Shown: in pieces, positions 11,506 through 24,809 of the stretch
How positions within the stretch are numbered: the first letter of the stretch is position 1
How the letters are laid out: each line of letters opens with the position of its first letter
NCBI GenBank assembly: GCA_024364735.1
Contig: JAGFNQ010005674.1
Span: 62,001-126,000, forward strand
Origin: Boesenbergia rotunda
Taxonomy: Eukaryota; Streptophyta; Magnoliopsida; Zingiberales; Zingiberaceae
Direction: 5' to 3'
Length of the DNA: 64,000 nt
Notes under the pieces: model-generated
Database searches by the model: none
What the model was told of the DNA's origin: nothing
What the model saw: the letters and a program-made list of their open reading frames with translations, nothing else
Program-made: the position numbers and the translations under genes

Positions 11506-12328
11506 GGGGGCGTTTGGTTTAAGTTATCATATATAACCTTGAATATATGATTACCAAGTAATCACATAACATAACCTCGAATATATGATTACCAAGTAAT
11601 CACATAACTAAGATAATGGGGAATGAAACATAATCTGAAGTTATTTAGTTCAATTTAGGTAATCAAATAAATTCTTGTTTGTTTGGAGGTAATAGTCTAT
11701 AATATAATATAATATTTTACCATATTATCTTTTAGAATTTGTTTAGATAATTTTATTAAATTTTAAATTAAATGTATTTAATTTTTCTTTATTTAATTTA
11801 TTAAAAATCTAATTAAAATATTAAATTCAAAAAATATTCGTCGGCGACATCGACGTCGACCGTCGGTGTCCGTGTAGGCAGTCGATGTCCAACACCGGCG
11901 GTCGACTGTCGGTGACGAACGCCGGCGATCGGCGCAGATCACCGATGGCTGCCGGCTGGCTGTCGATGTTGACCGCCGACAATCGGCGTCGTCCGCCAAC
12001 CACCCGTCGTCGACCGTTGACGGTGGTCGTTGTCGGTTGTTTGCCGCGAATAATGCTTGCAGAAGTTAATAAATTGTAATGATTATTTTCGTCTAAATGT
12101 ATATATTGGAGGATAATTTTGAAAAGATAAATCTTATAACACTGGAATCATGAAAAATTTTACTTTCCTAAGGTTTTTCGATTCCGGGTTGCATGATCCT
12201 TTTGCTGACGTATCGGGCATCGATCATTACTTGGGAATCGCTAATTATCTAAACCAAACAAGATTTTCATTGATAACCTTGGATGGATAATCAAGGTTAT
12301 CAAGGATAACCCCCAACCAAACGCACCC
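11506..12328. mobile_element. PIF/Harbinger-like MITE with GC-rich core (823 bp)
   Basis: Ends GGGGGCGTTTGGTT and AACCAAACGCACCC are inverted repeats flanked by TTA on both sides (11503-11505 and 12329-12331), the usual Harbinger/Tourist target duplication. The ends are AT-rich, but 11840-12055 is strongly GC-rich and full of GTCGAC/CCGTCGG words, unlike the rest. The origin of that core is unknown. Confidence 0.82.
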
Positions 12329-14510
12329 TTAGTGGTTTAACCGAGTTGTCTCGGATGTCCCCTTGACTCCTGTGGAGATCCTGACTAGTGTCTTCTCTCA
12401 AGGCTTGATGAATGGAGATTTTTTCAGATCTTTGATGAAAAAGCCTCCACTAAACTATGAGAAACTACTGGAGCGGGCTGAGAAATATATACACTTGGAG
12501 GAAGTTTAGCTTGCACACAAAGGCAAAATGGTCTCAACTTCTCAACTGGACAAGAAATTTCTTTAACCTCTTATCAAGAAGCAAATCCCGCATCAACCCT
12601 TAACTAAGTCCCGATTCGTAAAGAGGAGACCGGTACAAGTTGTGAGCTTGGCTACCATATGGATCAAATATCCCAAAAGGGAATTGTTCGTTTCTACACT
12701 TATCACCAATCACATTCACATGACACCCATAAATGTCGGCAACTCGCTCAAGAAGTTTGTCAAGTCATAAATGAACAGAAACATTGTCCATTATTATCCA
12801 ACGCTCGTCGGTCAAGTACCTTCGGCGCGATGAATCATGAAATTGATTCAACATTCACTGTCATAAAAGTGATTCCAATCGTGCAAGGATAGCTCATGAG
12901 TGAAGGTTGGAAAGTTTCGGTGTTAGTACTAGCAGAGGTTGGGAGAATGACCCTCTCATAAGCTTCGGGCCTCAAGATTTAGAAGAGTTTGTCGTTCCGA
13001 ATTATGATGCCTAGTGATCCATGCTCTCGTAGCCAACTATAATATGGCTAGGATATTTGTGGACACTGGAAGCTTGGTCAACAAATTATACAAAAAAGCC
13101 TTCAATTAGATGCAAATCAACAGAGACGAATTACAACCTATGTCAACTACTCTATTCGGGTTTACTGGTCATGAGCTACACCGCTAGGGTAGATCAGCTT
13201 TTCCCTGTCACTGGGCAAGGTACCTTTGAAGCAAACCTTAAATACTATCTTAACCATGGTTGACGCTCCATCCTGCTACCACGCCATCTTTGGAAGGCTA
13301 GCTATCAATTCATTCGGTGTAGTGGTCTCCATCTTTCATCAAAAACTAAAATTCTGGGTTCCTGATTAGGTCAACTCGGTTAGTGGAGATCAGAGCACCG
13401 CCCATAAATATTAAGTGAAGATGGTTAAAATTGATATCTGGAAGACCAGGAGAACTCCAAACGATTCGAAAAGGGGAGTACATCCCTAATTAGAAATGCT
13501 CGTCCTTCAGCCAACCCTTGAAGAGAAAGGGAGCTCGAGCAACCTCAGAATGGGACACAACCACAACCTTACCTTAGGCATTATCATATACTTTTTCCTT
13601 TCTTTTTCGATAAATTGTTGTCACTACTATTTGTAAATATTCATGTTTCATCTAGAAGAATCACTAATTTTTTCTTGTCAATAACTTCTTGCACTGCCAC
13701 TTTACGACAGACTTGGAAAACCCAACTACATGTTAGTAATTGAAATTCAGAGACTAAATAACCTCTTGGTCTGAATCGCTAATGGATCAGGAGGTTGAAG
13801 AGCCTCTTAGCCCCACTCTTTAATGGTACAACCTAGAAATGATAGTCCTCTTAGCCCCACACACTAATGACTCATCTGTTTGACAATCTCAGTATCTTAG
13901 CAAACTCGAAATTTTGAAGTCCGATAGATTCGGAAACTAACTAGTCCTTTTAGCCCCACTCGCTAACATCTCAGGAGATTGATGACCCTCTTAGCCCCAC
14001 TCACTAATGGATCAACCTAGAAGTAATAGTCTTTTACCCTCATGCGCTAACGACTTAGTATTCTGACAATCTCAATATCTCCATCGACTCAGAGTCTTGG
14101 TATTCCTGATAAATTTTGAAATTCAATAGCCCTCTCAGCTCCTTGTTATTCTTCTAGGCTTGTGCTAGCCATCATGCTTTAAGACAAGCTCAAACTTAGA
14201 GTGTCTAGCCTTATGACAAGCCTAGTGCTAGACCATGAACTCTGACATCTACTTGGTTCACGTTGCTTCCATCGTCGTTGTCCCCCTCATTCCTCTCTCG
14301 AACAAATCATAAGAACACCCAACTGACATATATTAGTTGGACAAGTTTCAGAGAGTGAAGTTGATTCATAACAAAAAACCTTTTACATCACCAAGGAAAA
14401 AATAAAACATAAATAATATAGATTGCAATGGAAAAAGAGAAAAGAAATCTAAAGTTGGAGGAGGCACTGGACAGAGTAGGCATGATCAGTCAGTCTTCTT
14501 AGAAGTAGAT

Positions 14511-15074
14511 GTAAGAACCCTAAGTGAGTTTTGATGTGATCAACTGAGTCAAGTAAGGTCTTGTTATGTTTAATCAATATGTTTAGGAGTGCAAGAGCTT
14601 AAAAGTGCAGGAAGTCGAGCGGAAGAGGTGGCGGTCGAGAAGGATGGCACAGGAGAACTAACGGACTCAGTGCATCTAGGGATGCGGAGGTTTACGGAAG
14701 AGTACGTCGGTAGAGCGAGAATGACGTGCACAACATCCGAGGGACAAAAAGCTGGGGGGAAGCATGCTCGAGGAGAAGACCGTAGGAGGGTTTGGGTGAG
14801 CCTAACTATGGAAGGTCCGAGATCACCAAAGAAGATCCGCTGGGAGATTGGTCAGCAAACTGCTGACCAAAGTCAAATCGGGCACCAGAGTCAACTCGGG
14901 CGCTCGTGTTCTCGGGCGCCCCAATCAATACAAGCGCTTGAGAAGCCGAACTTCATCCAGAACTAGTCGTTCGCGAATGTTGCGACGTGGATAACCCTTG
15001 AGCCAAGTGTCAAGCGCCCCTATGCACTTGAGTGCCCGTATGGAGCTATGTCAGCAACCGGATAATCTTCACTG
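14511..15074 (+). mobile_element. SIRE-type LTR fragment inside the gypsy element
   Basis: The segment is GC-richer than its surroundings and has GTTTTGATGTG...CAACTGAGTC near its start, like the SIRE LTR at 30856. It carries CGGGCGCTCG, CGGGCGCCCC and AAGCGCCCC words at 14885-15030. It is cut at 15074 by the copia LTR. No ORF in it is convincing. Confidence 0.5.
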
Positions 15075-17997
15075 TGTTAGGATGTATACTAAAAGTCTAT
15101 CTTTTGTATGAACATTTATATTTTGGAATGAGAATCACATGATCATTGTTTGCATTTTATATTTATTATATGTGTGCATATTGCTTGATACTTTACATTG
15201 TAGATAACATAGTGTGTGGTGTCACACAGAAGATCATGTTATCAGTCCCTTGTAGAGTATAAGTAGAGGCTCACAACCAAGATGATTTTGAACAAATCAT
15301 TGGCATGATTGTAGTGTAATTTGGTATTGGTATATCCTGACCATAGAATTACACGTTGTGTGTATTGAGCAAGACTGATATAGAGGCGATTCAATTTATA
15401 CTGACTATATAATTGAATCAGACATCAAATATTATGGTGTACATGCTCTTAATCCCGATATAATAATGAACACATGTACTTAATATCTATTTCTTTGATT
15501 TACCAATGGGCGAGATTTATTTATTAAATCAATAGGGCCGGTAAATTGAGAAATAATATTATTTACATGGTGTGTCGTTAATTATAGAAGAAAATCGTGT
15601 CCTAATGCGTTAGGATGATGATGTCCCCATGAGGAGCCCATAAAGCTCATCATGTTAAATCCTATAGGTGGACTTGATTCGACGTGATGATAAGGTTGAG
15701 TGGTACTACTCATGGAGTTAGATATTAATTAATTAAATTGTCAGTAATTTAATTAATTAATGGACATTCGAGATTTTAAACACGGGGAGAATTTGTACAC
15801 ATAATATGGTGGAACCCATATTTAATTATGGGGGTTGGTGAGGTTGTTCAATGATAATCCTTTAGTGGATTGCATTATCATTAATGGATCGAGCTTTGTT
15901 CCATTGGGAGGCCAAGACCTAACTCCTCTTCATGGTCCCTATTGTAGCCTATATATACCTCATGAGTCATGAGACCAAGGCATAACAACACAACCCTAAG
16001 CCTCTCTCTCTTTTCTCTCATCCTCTCTCTCTCCTAGGTTAGGTGGCGCCAGCGGCAAGGGAAGGAAGAAGAGGAGATTTGGGTATTGTTTTCTTCTTCA
16101 CCTCTCATCCTCTATTCTTCCTCTTGGGCGTGCACTAACCTAGAGCAAGGAGGAGTGACCGCCGGCATAGAAAACAAGGAGGTCTTCTTCCTTTTGGCGC
16201 CGCCGACAAGGAGAAAGGAGGAAGGGTTTCGAAAGCTAGGGCTTGGTGGAAGGAGGGATTGTTTTCTCTTCTTCTTCTTCCTCTACTCTTCCTTCTCTTC
16301 TTGGCCGATGAAACTTTGAGGCTTAGAGTTTGGCCGGAGGTGCAAGGAGGAGGTGATAGTTTTGGTGGCCGATGATCACAAGAAAGGGAAGTCTTTCTTC
16401 CCTTGGTGGCCGACGACAACCCTTGAAACCCTAGGGTTTCGGTGCATGTTTGGAGGAGGAAGAAGGCGGCCTTGGTGACTCCGTTTCTTGGAAGACCATC
16501 GCCCACACGACGTCTAAGAAGAGGATAGGGCATACGATAGAAGATCACGAGGTAAACAAGAGGTGTAATTCTTGTTTATGGTTCCTTCTTGCTTATCTTA
16601 TTATTTCATGTTGATAATTATCATGGACCCCAAAGTTAAACACAAAAACCAGTGATCTATTCATCGTCTATTCCGTGGCTAATTGATTAGACGAATTAGA
16701 TTGCTTGAACAACAAGTTTGTTCAAGCGATCATTCATATCAATTAGTACGATGACGAAATAGTTGCTTGGGTAATTCATCTCCATCCGGATTTGTTTTAA
16801 TTAGTAAAATTTTAATCTGGGGACATGAAGAGGATTCCCATGTGCATAACCGAAGAGAAACCAACAATTGGTATCATAGCCAAGTTTTCCGATTTTGTGT
16901 GTTTGGATTCGGTTACTTTCGTGCACTTTTCACATATGATTTTATGCCGGATAATAGTAGGATATGCGGAGGCTAACTCTTTGGTTGTAGGCATAAGATC
17001 CGACTATTATGGGTTAATGTGTTTGTATGTGAATGTGTGTGCATGGTTGTAATATTTATTTGAATCCTCGGGGTTGACGAGGCTAGATTAATATTTAATT
17101 TTTGTAATTAAATACGACATTGTTTAGCTGCTCATTTTAATTTACTTTTGATCTAGATTTATTGTACACTCCTTCGTGGAGTATAGGATCGATGGATGTA
17201 AATTAAAATAGTTTTTATTTCGGCTCGAAGCTCCTTCATGTCTTACGCATGGTGTATGGAGGTGGAGACGAGGTGGCGATATGACGGGAGGTATATTGGA
17301 GAACAAAAGTCATAATAGTTGGAAAATTAGTTTTTCTTATTTATTGCTTCTGTTTATATACTTGTTGTGCTTGCATGGTAAAATTCTTCAATTTTAAATT
17401 ACTAAGTGGGAGAGGGAATCTTTGAGTCTCGTGACCTCTATTACAAATTTGACATGTGATGCGAATAAACTTGCGCGTTGGCTCTGAGTGTCTTCCTCCA
17501 TATCGGATGAGTTTGTTTCGCGGATCACTAGGTCAAATATGATTATAGGAAATCATTTAGGAGCATATGATCTTTCCCATCAGAAGGGACATAATCCTAG
17601 ATAATTGCCTTAGTATCGTGTAATGGTGAATACTTAGATGCAATTAATAGTATTCTCCCCATTGGAGTTACTGCTATTATTTGTAGGGCCGAAGAGGAAC
17701 CAACTATTAATTTTATTTGTCAAAAAGTAAGGTTGACAGGATAATAAAATTAATGGGTAAAACCTCCTCTTACAAATGTGGAATTTGTATACGTCCACAC
17801 TATCGTGACATATAATATTCTCGGTGTTGGTTGATTTTAAAATTATATTGTTTGAGGAATCAATATTATTTTGAAATCTAATGTTTTGATCATCGTAATT
17901 CTCAGGATTTTTTAAAATGACTTTCAACCCACTTGCTATGATTTTAAAGGAAAATAAACTTACTGGATGGAAAGACAAAATCCATCCTCAACTGTTA
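15075..17997 (+). mobile_element. Truncated Ty1/copia element: 5' LTR, PBS, leader and start of gag
   Basis: The LTR runs from TGTTAGGATGTATACTAAAA (15075) to ...ACCAACA (16866), 1792 bp. It is followed by TTGGTATCATAGCC (16868-16881), close to the initiator-Met tRNA primer site TGGTATCAGAGCC. After a leader of about 1 kb, an ATG at 17917 opens MTFNPLAMILKENKLTGW, the typical copia Gag N-terminus, and a stop soon follows. The rest of gag and all of pol are absent. A purine run AAGTGGGAGAGGGAA at 17403 resembles a polypurine tract, but no second LTR follows. Confidence 0.72.
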
Positions 17998-18098
17998 GAT
18001 TGCTAGGTTGGATAATTGCGATCGTGGCATAATCTCCGCTATTAACACATAGCAGCATCAAGTCATGAAGCAATGCATTAACATCCGAGACTGTTTAA

Positions 18099-18806
18099 GG
18101 GAGTGTTTGGGATAGCTTTTGCTTCTTGAAAAGTGATTCTTGTAGTGATTATCTTGAAGTTAGTAAGAAGCTAAAGTAGGCAGTGTTTGGAAATAGAAGC
18201 CAAAAGCTGATACAAGATAAAGTTTGAGTGTTTGGGAGAATAAGTACTTCCAAGCTTAATTTTTAATTGAATGACAATAATATCCTTAAACCATATAAAT
18301 TAATCATTTTTTAATTATTTAAATATAATTTCGATACTATCAAAAAAAATAATTTATATAAAAAATAAATTCTGAAAATAATATAATTTATAAAAAATAT
18401 ATAAAATTAATAAAAAATAAACATTATATAATTTATATAAATATAATATATATATATAATTCTGAAAATATAAATTACATAAAAATATAAAATTTTATTT
18501 AAAAATATAAAAATATAAAAATCACCTTCGCCTCCGCTCCACCTCCGCCGATTTGGGAAACGACGTGAATGAATGAGGTGAGAGATAAAATTATGTCAAG
18601 GGTAATAAGGTAAAATGCTATATTATTTAAATGTTATATCATAAATAGAAAAGCAGAAGCAGATAGAAGCATCAAATTCTTGCTTCCAGCTTTTGGCTAA
18701 AAGTTATAGAAGTTAAAGCAGAATCTGATATTCACAAACACTCAAAAGTGCTTCTGTGTAGCAAGAATCTAAAAAGCAGCTAGCAGAAGCTCTCCCAAAC
18801 ACTCCC
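18099..18806. mobile_element. PIF/Harbinger-like MITE (708 bp)
   Basis: Ends GGGAGTGTTTGGGA and TCCCAAACACTCCC are perfect 14-bp inverted repeats with TAA on both sides (18096-18098, 18807-18809). Subterminal AGCTTTTGCTTC and GCAGAAGCT also pair. The interior is very AT-rich. It sits in the gypsy interior. Confidence 0.88.
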
Positions 18807-19037
18807 TAAATACTACCATCAGATTGCATTGAATGCGGTAAGACACTCTCGTTGCCCAAGGTGGACAGTGCACATTAGCTATTAATGCTGCAACATAGGG
18901 CACCAATCATCAACATGATACACGATCTCAGGTATCGCATCCATTAAATGCAACATTTCCCCTTCCCCGTTGACAATTCATCACAATTCAATTAGTTGGA
19001 CTACGTCTCTTTCGACTAGACTTGAGGGGGAGACTTA

Positions 19038-20151
<1,114 letters not shown>

Positions 20152-20666
20152 ACCGGATAACTCATCAAAGGGAGTTTTCTTCGTTTATTCAAGAACTATC
20201 CAATAACGGGTTTTACTCTCACTATTTGACTGGCAACTTTATTTGAAAATTTTCAAATTAAAACTATTAAATGGTATATTTGTATAGAATAATTAACGTT
20301 CTCTCTTTGATCGTGATGATTATTTCAATTGAAAATTTATATGTTTATGTATAATTTCCACTTAAAATATATGTGTTAATTAACAGTTCCTAAAATATTT
20401 TGACTGATTTGTTGGAAAATAATTAGAAACGGAAAGGTACAATGAATGTGCTTAAAAGAAGCGTTTATTAATTTCAAACAGATTGGACAAAGCTGATTAA
20501 TTTCCTTCGGGTAAAACTCATCAAGAAAATGATGAACGAGGTAATAAATAAATTTGAAGTGATCAATTTAGTCTCGTAAAATTTTTTCATCAATCATCAA
20601 AATAAATTGAGAAACATTCGCGATGGACGATCTAGAAATCTGATATCCCAAATAGACTTCATCAAT
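20152..20666. other. AT-rich spacer, nothing recognised
   Basis: No coding sequence, RNA or terminal repeat is visible between the gypsy LTR end and the AC microsatellite. Confidence 0.5.
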
Positions 20667-20688
20667 ACACACACACACACACACACAC
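20667..20688. repeat. (AC)11 microsatellite
   Basis: Eleven perfect AC units immediately beside the gypsy LTR piece that follows. Confidence 0.97.
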
Positions 20689-21650
20689 GATCCTGTCGCG
20701 AAAGCGAAGCGAGGTGGAAGCCCCAAGTGCGAGACGGTCTCCCGAGTGTCACGAGCTGTTGACCTAGTGCCGACCTGCGAGAAAATGACCGTTAGCAAAC
20801 CCGCCGGGGAAGATCCCCGGTCAGGCCCTCCGACGGTTAAGTCAGTATCCGCAGGAAAAGTAGTGCAGCAAAGGGAGATAGCAAAAGGGAGCACAATTGC
20901 GCATACTTGCGGAAGGAAGAAGGGAGAGACTTATATAGCCGGGGGAGCTGACATCCCCTGTCTGTGTCAACAGGACAGTGATATGATGCTGGTCAGCTCA
21001 TGGGAGAGCACTGATCGGCGCTGCAGCATGGCGCGGGGTGCTCGTGTAGTATAGTAGTACAGTGTCGTTGACACATCGGCGACGTAGGCCATAAATAAGT
21101 AAGGCTCGCGCTGATCCCCTTGTCATGGTTGTACCTACGATGTCTTGGAGGTGGCGTAAGGGATGATTGGTTCGGGGGCCGCTTACCGACCGACGGGCCT
21201 GAGTGATATCGACCGGGTCGGGTGTAATATCGCCGCGTGACGTGGGGGTACGCCATGGGTCGGGGGGTCGCTGAGCTGTAACTGCCTTGCCATCTTTTAG
21301 GTCTCCTAGTTGAGTGTTCGATCCTTGTGGTACTGAGAACTGACTTACCCGACCTAGCTCTGGGCCGAGAAACCGATCTCGGTGGCCGAGTCGATGGGCG
21401 CTCGGCGTGACCCGCCCGACCCTGCTGAGGGTCGAGCGGTCGGGGGTTCTTGGGTTCCCTGGTCCGGGATCTTAATGGACCGGGGCTTCGTCGATCCGTC
21501 TCTTAAACCTATATCCTCGCCGTGTGTATTCGGGTTCGGTTCGTCCTCTGTCGACGTGACCCTTGGGCCTCTCGGTTTGCATGGGCTTGAAGGACCTCGG
21601 TCCTAATTCTCTCTAGTCGTGGTGCCAGGCTAGCCGACCGAGCCCCTCGT
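20689..21650 (-). mobile_element. Gypsy (Tat-like) LTR fragment, minus orientation
   Basis: GC-rich. Read on the minus strand it has a TATA-like GGCTATATAAGTCTCTCCC (about 20926-20944) and then the phrase TACTGACTTAACCGTCGGAGGGCC, with CCCCGG and GCAGGTCGG following. This is the usual order at the R-U5 end of Tat-type gypsy LTRs; a similar phrase is at 35099-35130 on the plus strand. No partner LTR or gene is seen, so it is a solo or truncated copy. The right boundary is approximate. Confidence 0.55.
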
Positions 21651-22050
21651 GGGCTAGGTTGGGATCAATCGGCAAAGTACTTTGGAGCACACGAGCTAAA
21701 TGAACTTTCAATCAAGAAAGGCTCCAAAGAAAAGCTACCAATTAGATCTACAAATGAATGTGATACTTCATAGCCTCATAGGTGAGGTCTGATGCATGGC
21801 AGAGAGAATCCACGTCAAGTCCAAGCACGTTGCGACAAGCAGCAGCTGCATGCATGGCTGAGCCACAACAGGTTAAGAGCTCAAACTCCATATTAATTCC
21901 TACTAGCTCACACTACCAGGCCACGCCCTACCACTACGTACCAGGCTACCTAATGCACCAGCCTTATTCACATGATGCACATGCACTCAGTCTCTACAGC
22001 TACGCCTAAATAACTTTGGCGTAGCTAGCCTGCAGAGGTCTTAGAGGCCC
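21651..22050. other. Upstream region of MIR160
   Basis: Ordinary composition, no credible protein-coding gene. The GCTTATATATCC at 22058-22068 is a TATA-like element about 165 bp upstream of the mature microRNA and is a plausible pri-miRNA promoter. Confidence 0.45.
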
Positions 22051-22227
22051 CCCTTCTGCTTATATATCCTCTCTCGCAATGTGCATGCATGTGGCCAATT
22101 GGCCATGGAGGACGAGGCTTTGCATCCCTTGAAGCCAGTGCTGCTGCACGAGCTAGCTAGAGACGAAGAACTCAAGGCATGCAATCGATCGAAGCTGCCT
22201 AATGGTAAAGTTGCTGTAATAACTATC

Positions 22228-22330
22228 GCGTGCCTGGCTCCCTGTATGCCACTCGCAGGGATTGCCAATCCATCTTCATCTTCAGTGATTGGCATCTGCG
22301 GCTGGCGTGCGAGGAGCCAAGCATACAAAT
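22228..22330 (+). ncRNA. MIR160: MIR160 precursor hairpin
   Basis: miR160 guides cleavage of ARF10/16/17-class auxin response factor mRNAs. The 21-nt mature form is read exactly on the 5' arm at 22231-22251 (TGCCTGGCTCCC...ATGCCA). The 3' arm holds its star strand at 22305-22325 (GCGTGCGAGGAGCC...). The arms pair over the duplex with a few G-U pairs and two mismatches, and the stem continues inward through GCAG/CTGC and TGCCAATC/GATTGGCA to a loop of about 16 nt around 22271-22285. This is the conserved MIR160 layout, with the guide on the 5' arm. No other gene overlaps. Primary transcript ends are not visible; the TATA-like element at 22058-22068 suggests a start near 22090. Confidence 0.96.
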
Positions 22331-22399
22331 AATCAATTAAATTTCCTAGCCTCCTGCAAAGCATACTGCATGCAGTTTTCTTTTCCGATGGAGGTCTTC

Positions 22400-24375
22400 C
22401 TAGCTAGTTAATATATCACATATATATTGGGTAAGAGTAATTTGAGCTGATTGAGTTCAGTAGTTTGTTCTCAATAATTAAGGTTTTTTGCGCATTAATT
22501 AGTAACAACTATTCTGTCATATATATATTTTTTCACTGTGAGACAGAATTTTTATTACGACAGTTTGAAATTTTGATCTTGCCAAACTTGTATGGAAGGA
22601 GTGGGAAAGAAGATATAAGAAAGGTATGCGGATCAATCTGCCTCTGCATTGCATCAATTTCTTTTAATAATAAGTAGACTGTCTTCTTGATTCGCCAGTC
22701 ATTTACATCACGCAGTGTTTTATTATTGCATCGTATCGCATAAAAATTGATTTATTATAATAAAATACTATTATACCTTTTGATCACCAAGCAAAAGGCA
22801 TCGTCTCCGTCACTTCCGCTCCGCCCCAGTGCTAATAAGGAGGTAAATCGAAAGGTTTAGTTGATCATTCTAGGGAGGATTGATTTATTGATTTATTTTT
22901 TTTTTTGTGGCTTTGTCGAGCTTTAAACTCTTTATGTTATTGTAGCAATTCTGTCTCCCAGTTTCATAGAAATGTGTCCGATGTCTCCGGGTTCACATTT
23001 TATTTAGAGAAAATTTTTTACAAAACAAATCATAGTTAGGGATCGAACCTAGCTTGAATATCTGAGATGATATTTAGTTACCCTGTCGTTACATCATAGT
23101 CTCGAGAGTTTTTTAATCACCAACTACCATCTATTAGTATTTATTAATGGTCAAATCATTGTTTAATAAAGAGACAAAAGAATTTTTAGGTGCAAAAGGT
23201 GGAACCACCACCTTAGCAGCCCCTGATCCAAAAGAATTTCTCGGGTATCTATATATAGTTGATTACTATAATAAATCTTAAAATTATAAAATATCTAGTT
23301 AGATATTTAATTTTCCTATAAAAGGGCTACCAAGCTATAATAAAATATCTTTTATAATTTAATTGGAGGATTTATGATACTAAATTATTTGGGATGAACG
23401 TGAGATAAATGTTATCATCTTGCTCCATCGAAGTGCAAAGAATTAATGTGAAAATTTCTACGTTTTCTTATTATTTGTTTTTGCTAGCCGGAGTTTCTTC
23501 ACTATTCTTGTCCATTTCTCTCTCCGTTCTCCTTAATAGATAACTACTGTGTATTGCTCTCTTTGTATGATAACAATCATTACATAGCTCTAGCCTCAGG
23601 TTAATGATACAATAATTGAGTATTTTTTTTAGTTTTTCATATTTAAAAAAGTTAAGTCTCGATTTTGATAAATTAATAAAATAATTTTTTAATGGATGAT
23701 TAATCTAACAATATTGAATTGATGTGAAAAATTTATAGGGACGATTGATAAGCGAGTTTAGAAGATAAGAATATGAATGAAATGTATTTCATTTTCATTT
23801 ATGATGCTTAATATACGAGAATCAGAATCAAAATATGGATATGATATTCCTGATTTTATAACTCAGTCTCCACTAAGTTATCACTAAACTCATAAATTCC
23901 TCAATCAAAATTTATTATCATTCTCATTGTTGAATGTATACCAAGCGACCCCTTATATCCCAAAATTAATTCATATAAACTATATACAGTGCCAATTAAA
24001 AAAATCATTACATAACTTTAGGATTGCTAATGAATAATATAGAATATATTAAATAAAATAACTCAAAATATTAATTAATTTGGCTGGTTAACATTTATAA
24101 AAAATAAACCGATAAACAATTTATAAATAAATTTATTCATTCTATATATATTTATTATTTTGGTTTAATTTTTATTTAAATATTTTAAATATTATAATAT
24201 TAAATTGTACATATATATTAAAAATAGTGTAAATTTTATTTATTAGATTACAATAATATATGTAATTAAGTTAAAAAAGCTTTGACTAAGCCCGATCAAT
24301 TTTTTTTTAATAAATAAGCTTCCACAAGCCCAAAAAAACAAAAGGAACCAAATTAAAGACATTTAATTTTAGAAA
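22400..24375. other. AT-rich intergenic region
   Basis: No coding gene is recognised. It contains one SINE-like unit (22995-23125) and otherwise drifted AT-rich sequence. Confidence 0.5.
22995..23125 (-). mobile_element. tRNA-derived SINE-like fragment
   Basis: On the minus strand an RNA polymerase III B-box match, AGGTTCGATCCCT, is seen at 23039-23051. It is preceded by GTAACGACAGGGTAACTAAA as a possible A-box zone. No intact ends or target duplication are seen. Confidence 0.4.
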
Positions 24376-24585
24376 AATGATAGGGAGAGTGAAAGACAAA
24401 ATGAATGAGGTGGTACTTTACATGTAGCGATCTCTGACAAATTCATTGTACCCTCAGAGTATAGTTTGATTCGAGACGGCGGTCGAAGACCGTCGATGAT
24501 GTCCAAATAATAATCAGATATGTACATATAAATTATCACGTCATTCACTCTCCTTTCGTTCTCCCATTTTCACTTTCCTATCATT
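24376..24585. mobile_element. Short MITE (210 bp)
   Basis: AATGATAGGGAGAGTGAAAG at the left and TTTTCACTTTCCTATCATT at the right form imperfect terminal inverted repeats. The interior contains a further small palindrome, GACGGCGGTCGAAGACCGTCG, near 24475. The superfamily is unclear and the target duplication is not obvious. Confidence 0.6.
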
Positions 24586-24809
24586 ATTCTTACCTTTTTA
24601 CTAATTTTTTTTTTGAAGGCCCGCTACACAAATTATCTTAAAGATTTGATGGGATTTTAATTATTTTTTATTTTTAAAATATAAAATATTTTAAGAATCG
24701 GGAAAGCAAAATAAAAATTTTGAAAGCAACTTACTTTAAATAAAAGAATAATATAAACCATATAACCAAAAAATGCTTTCGTAAGAAAAGTCAACCTCCT
24801 CTCCCTTCG

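Larger units (their letters stand above)
9764..13370 (+). pseudogene. Gypsy gag-protease remnant, broken by three MITEs
   Basis: A start ATG at 9764 opens MASGRLTQEDINKMASKALQ and is cut by a MITE at 9825. After it, the Gag core reads GVKYRVFLTSLSGLAQQWFS (about 10756-10820) and continues, across MITEs at 10898 and 11506, into LTSVFSQGLMNGDFF and a YEKLLERAEKY stretch (12385-12510). A damaged zinc-binding motif is seen near 12690 (FYTYHQSHSHDTHKC; the first Cys is Tyr). The aspartic protease is recognised by FVDTGS at about 13056-13073, followed by LFGFTGHEV-like and TMVDAPS.Y blocks. Several stops and frame changes make it a pseudogene. Confidence 0.7.

Noticed and set aside
14589..14966. 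125-codon frame in the SIRE LTR fragment
   Set aside because: No family features, low-complexity composition, and it lies inside an LTR-like segment.
16086..16548. Overlapping frames of 77 and 137 codons near a CTTCTT-rich stretch
   Set aside because: They lie in the copia LTR (15075-16866) on both strands and consist of simple Arg/Ser/Phe-rich text.
17403..17420. Polypurine tract and possible 3' LTR of the copia element
   Set aside because: The purine run is there, but what follows does not match the start of the LTR at 15075, and the gag start lies downstream of it.
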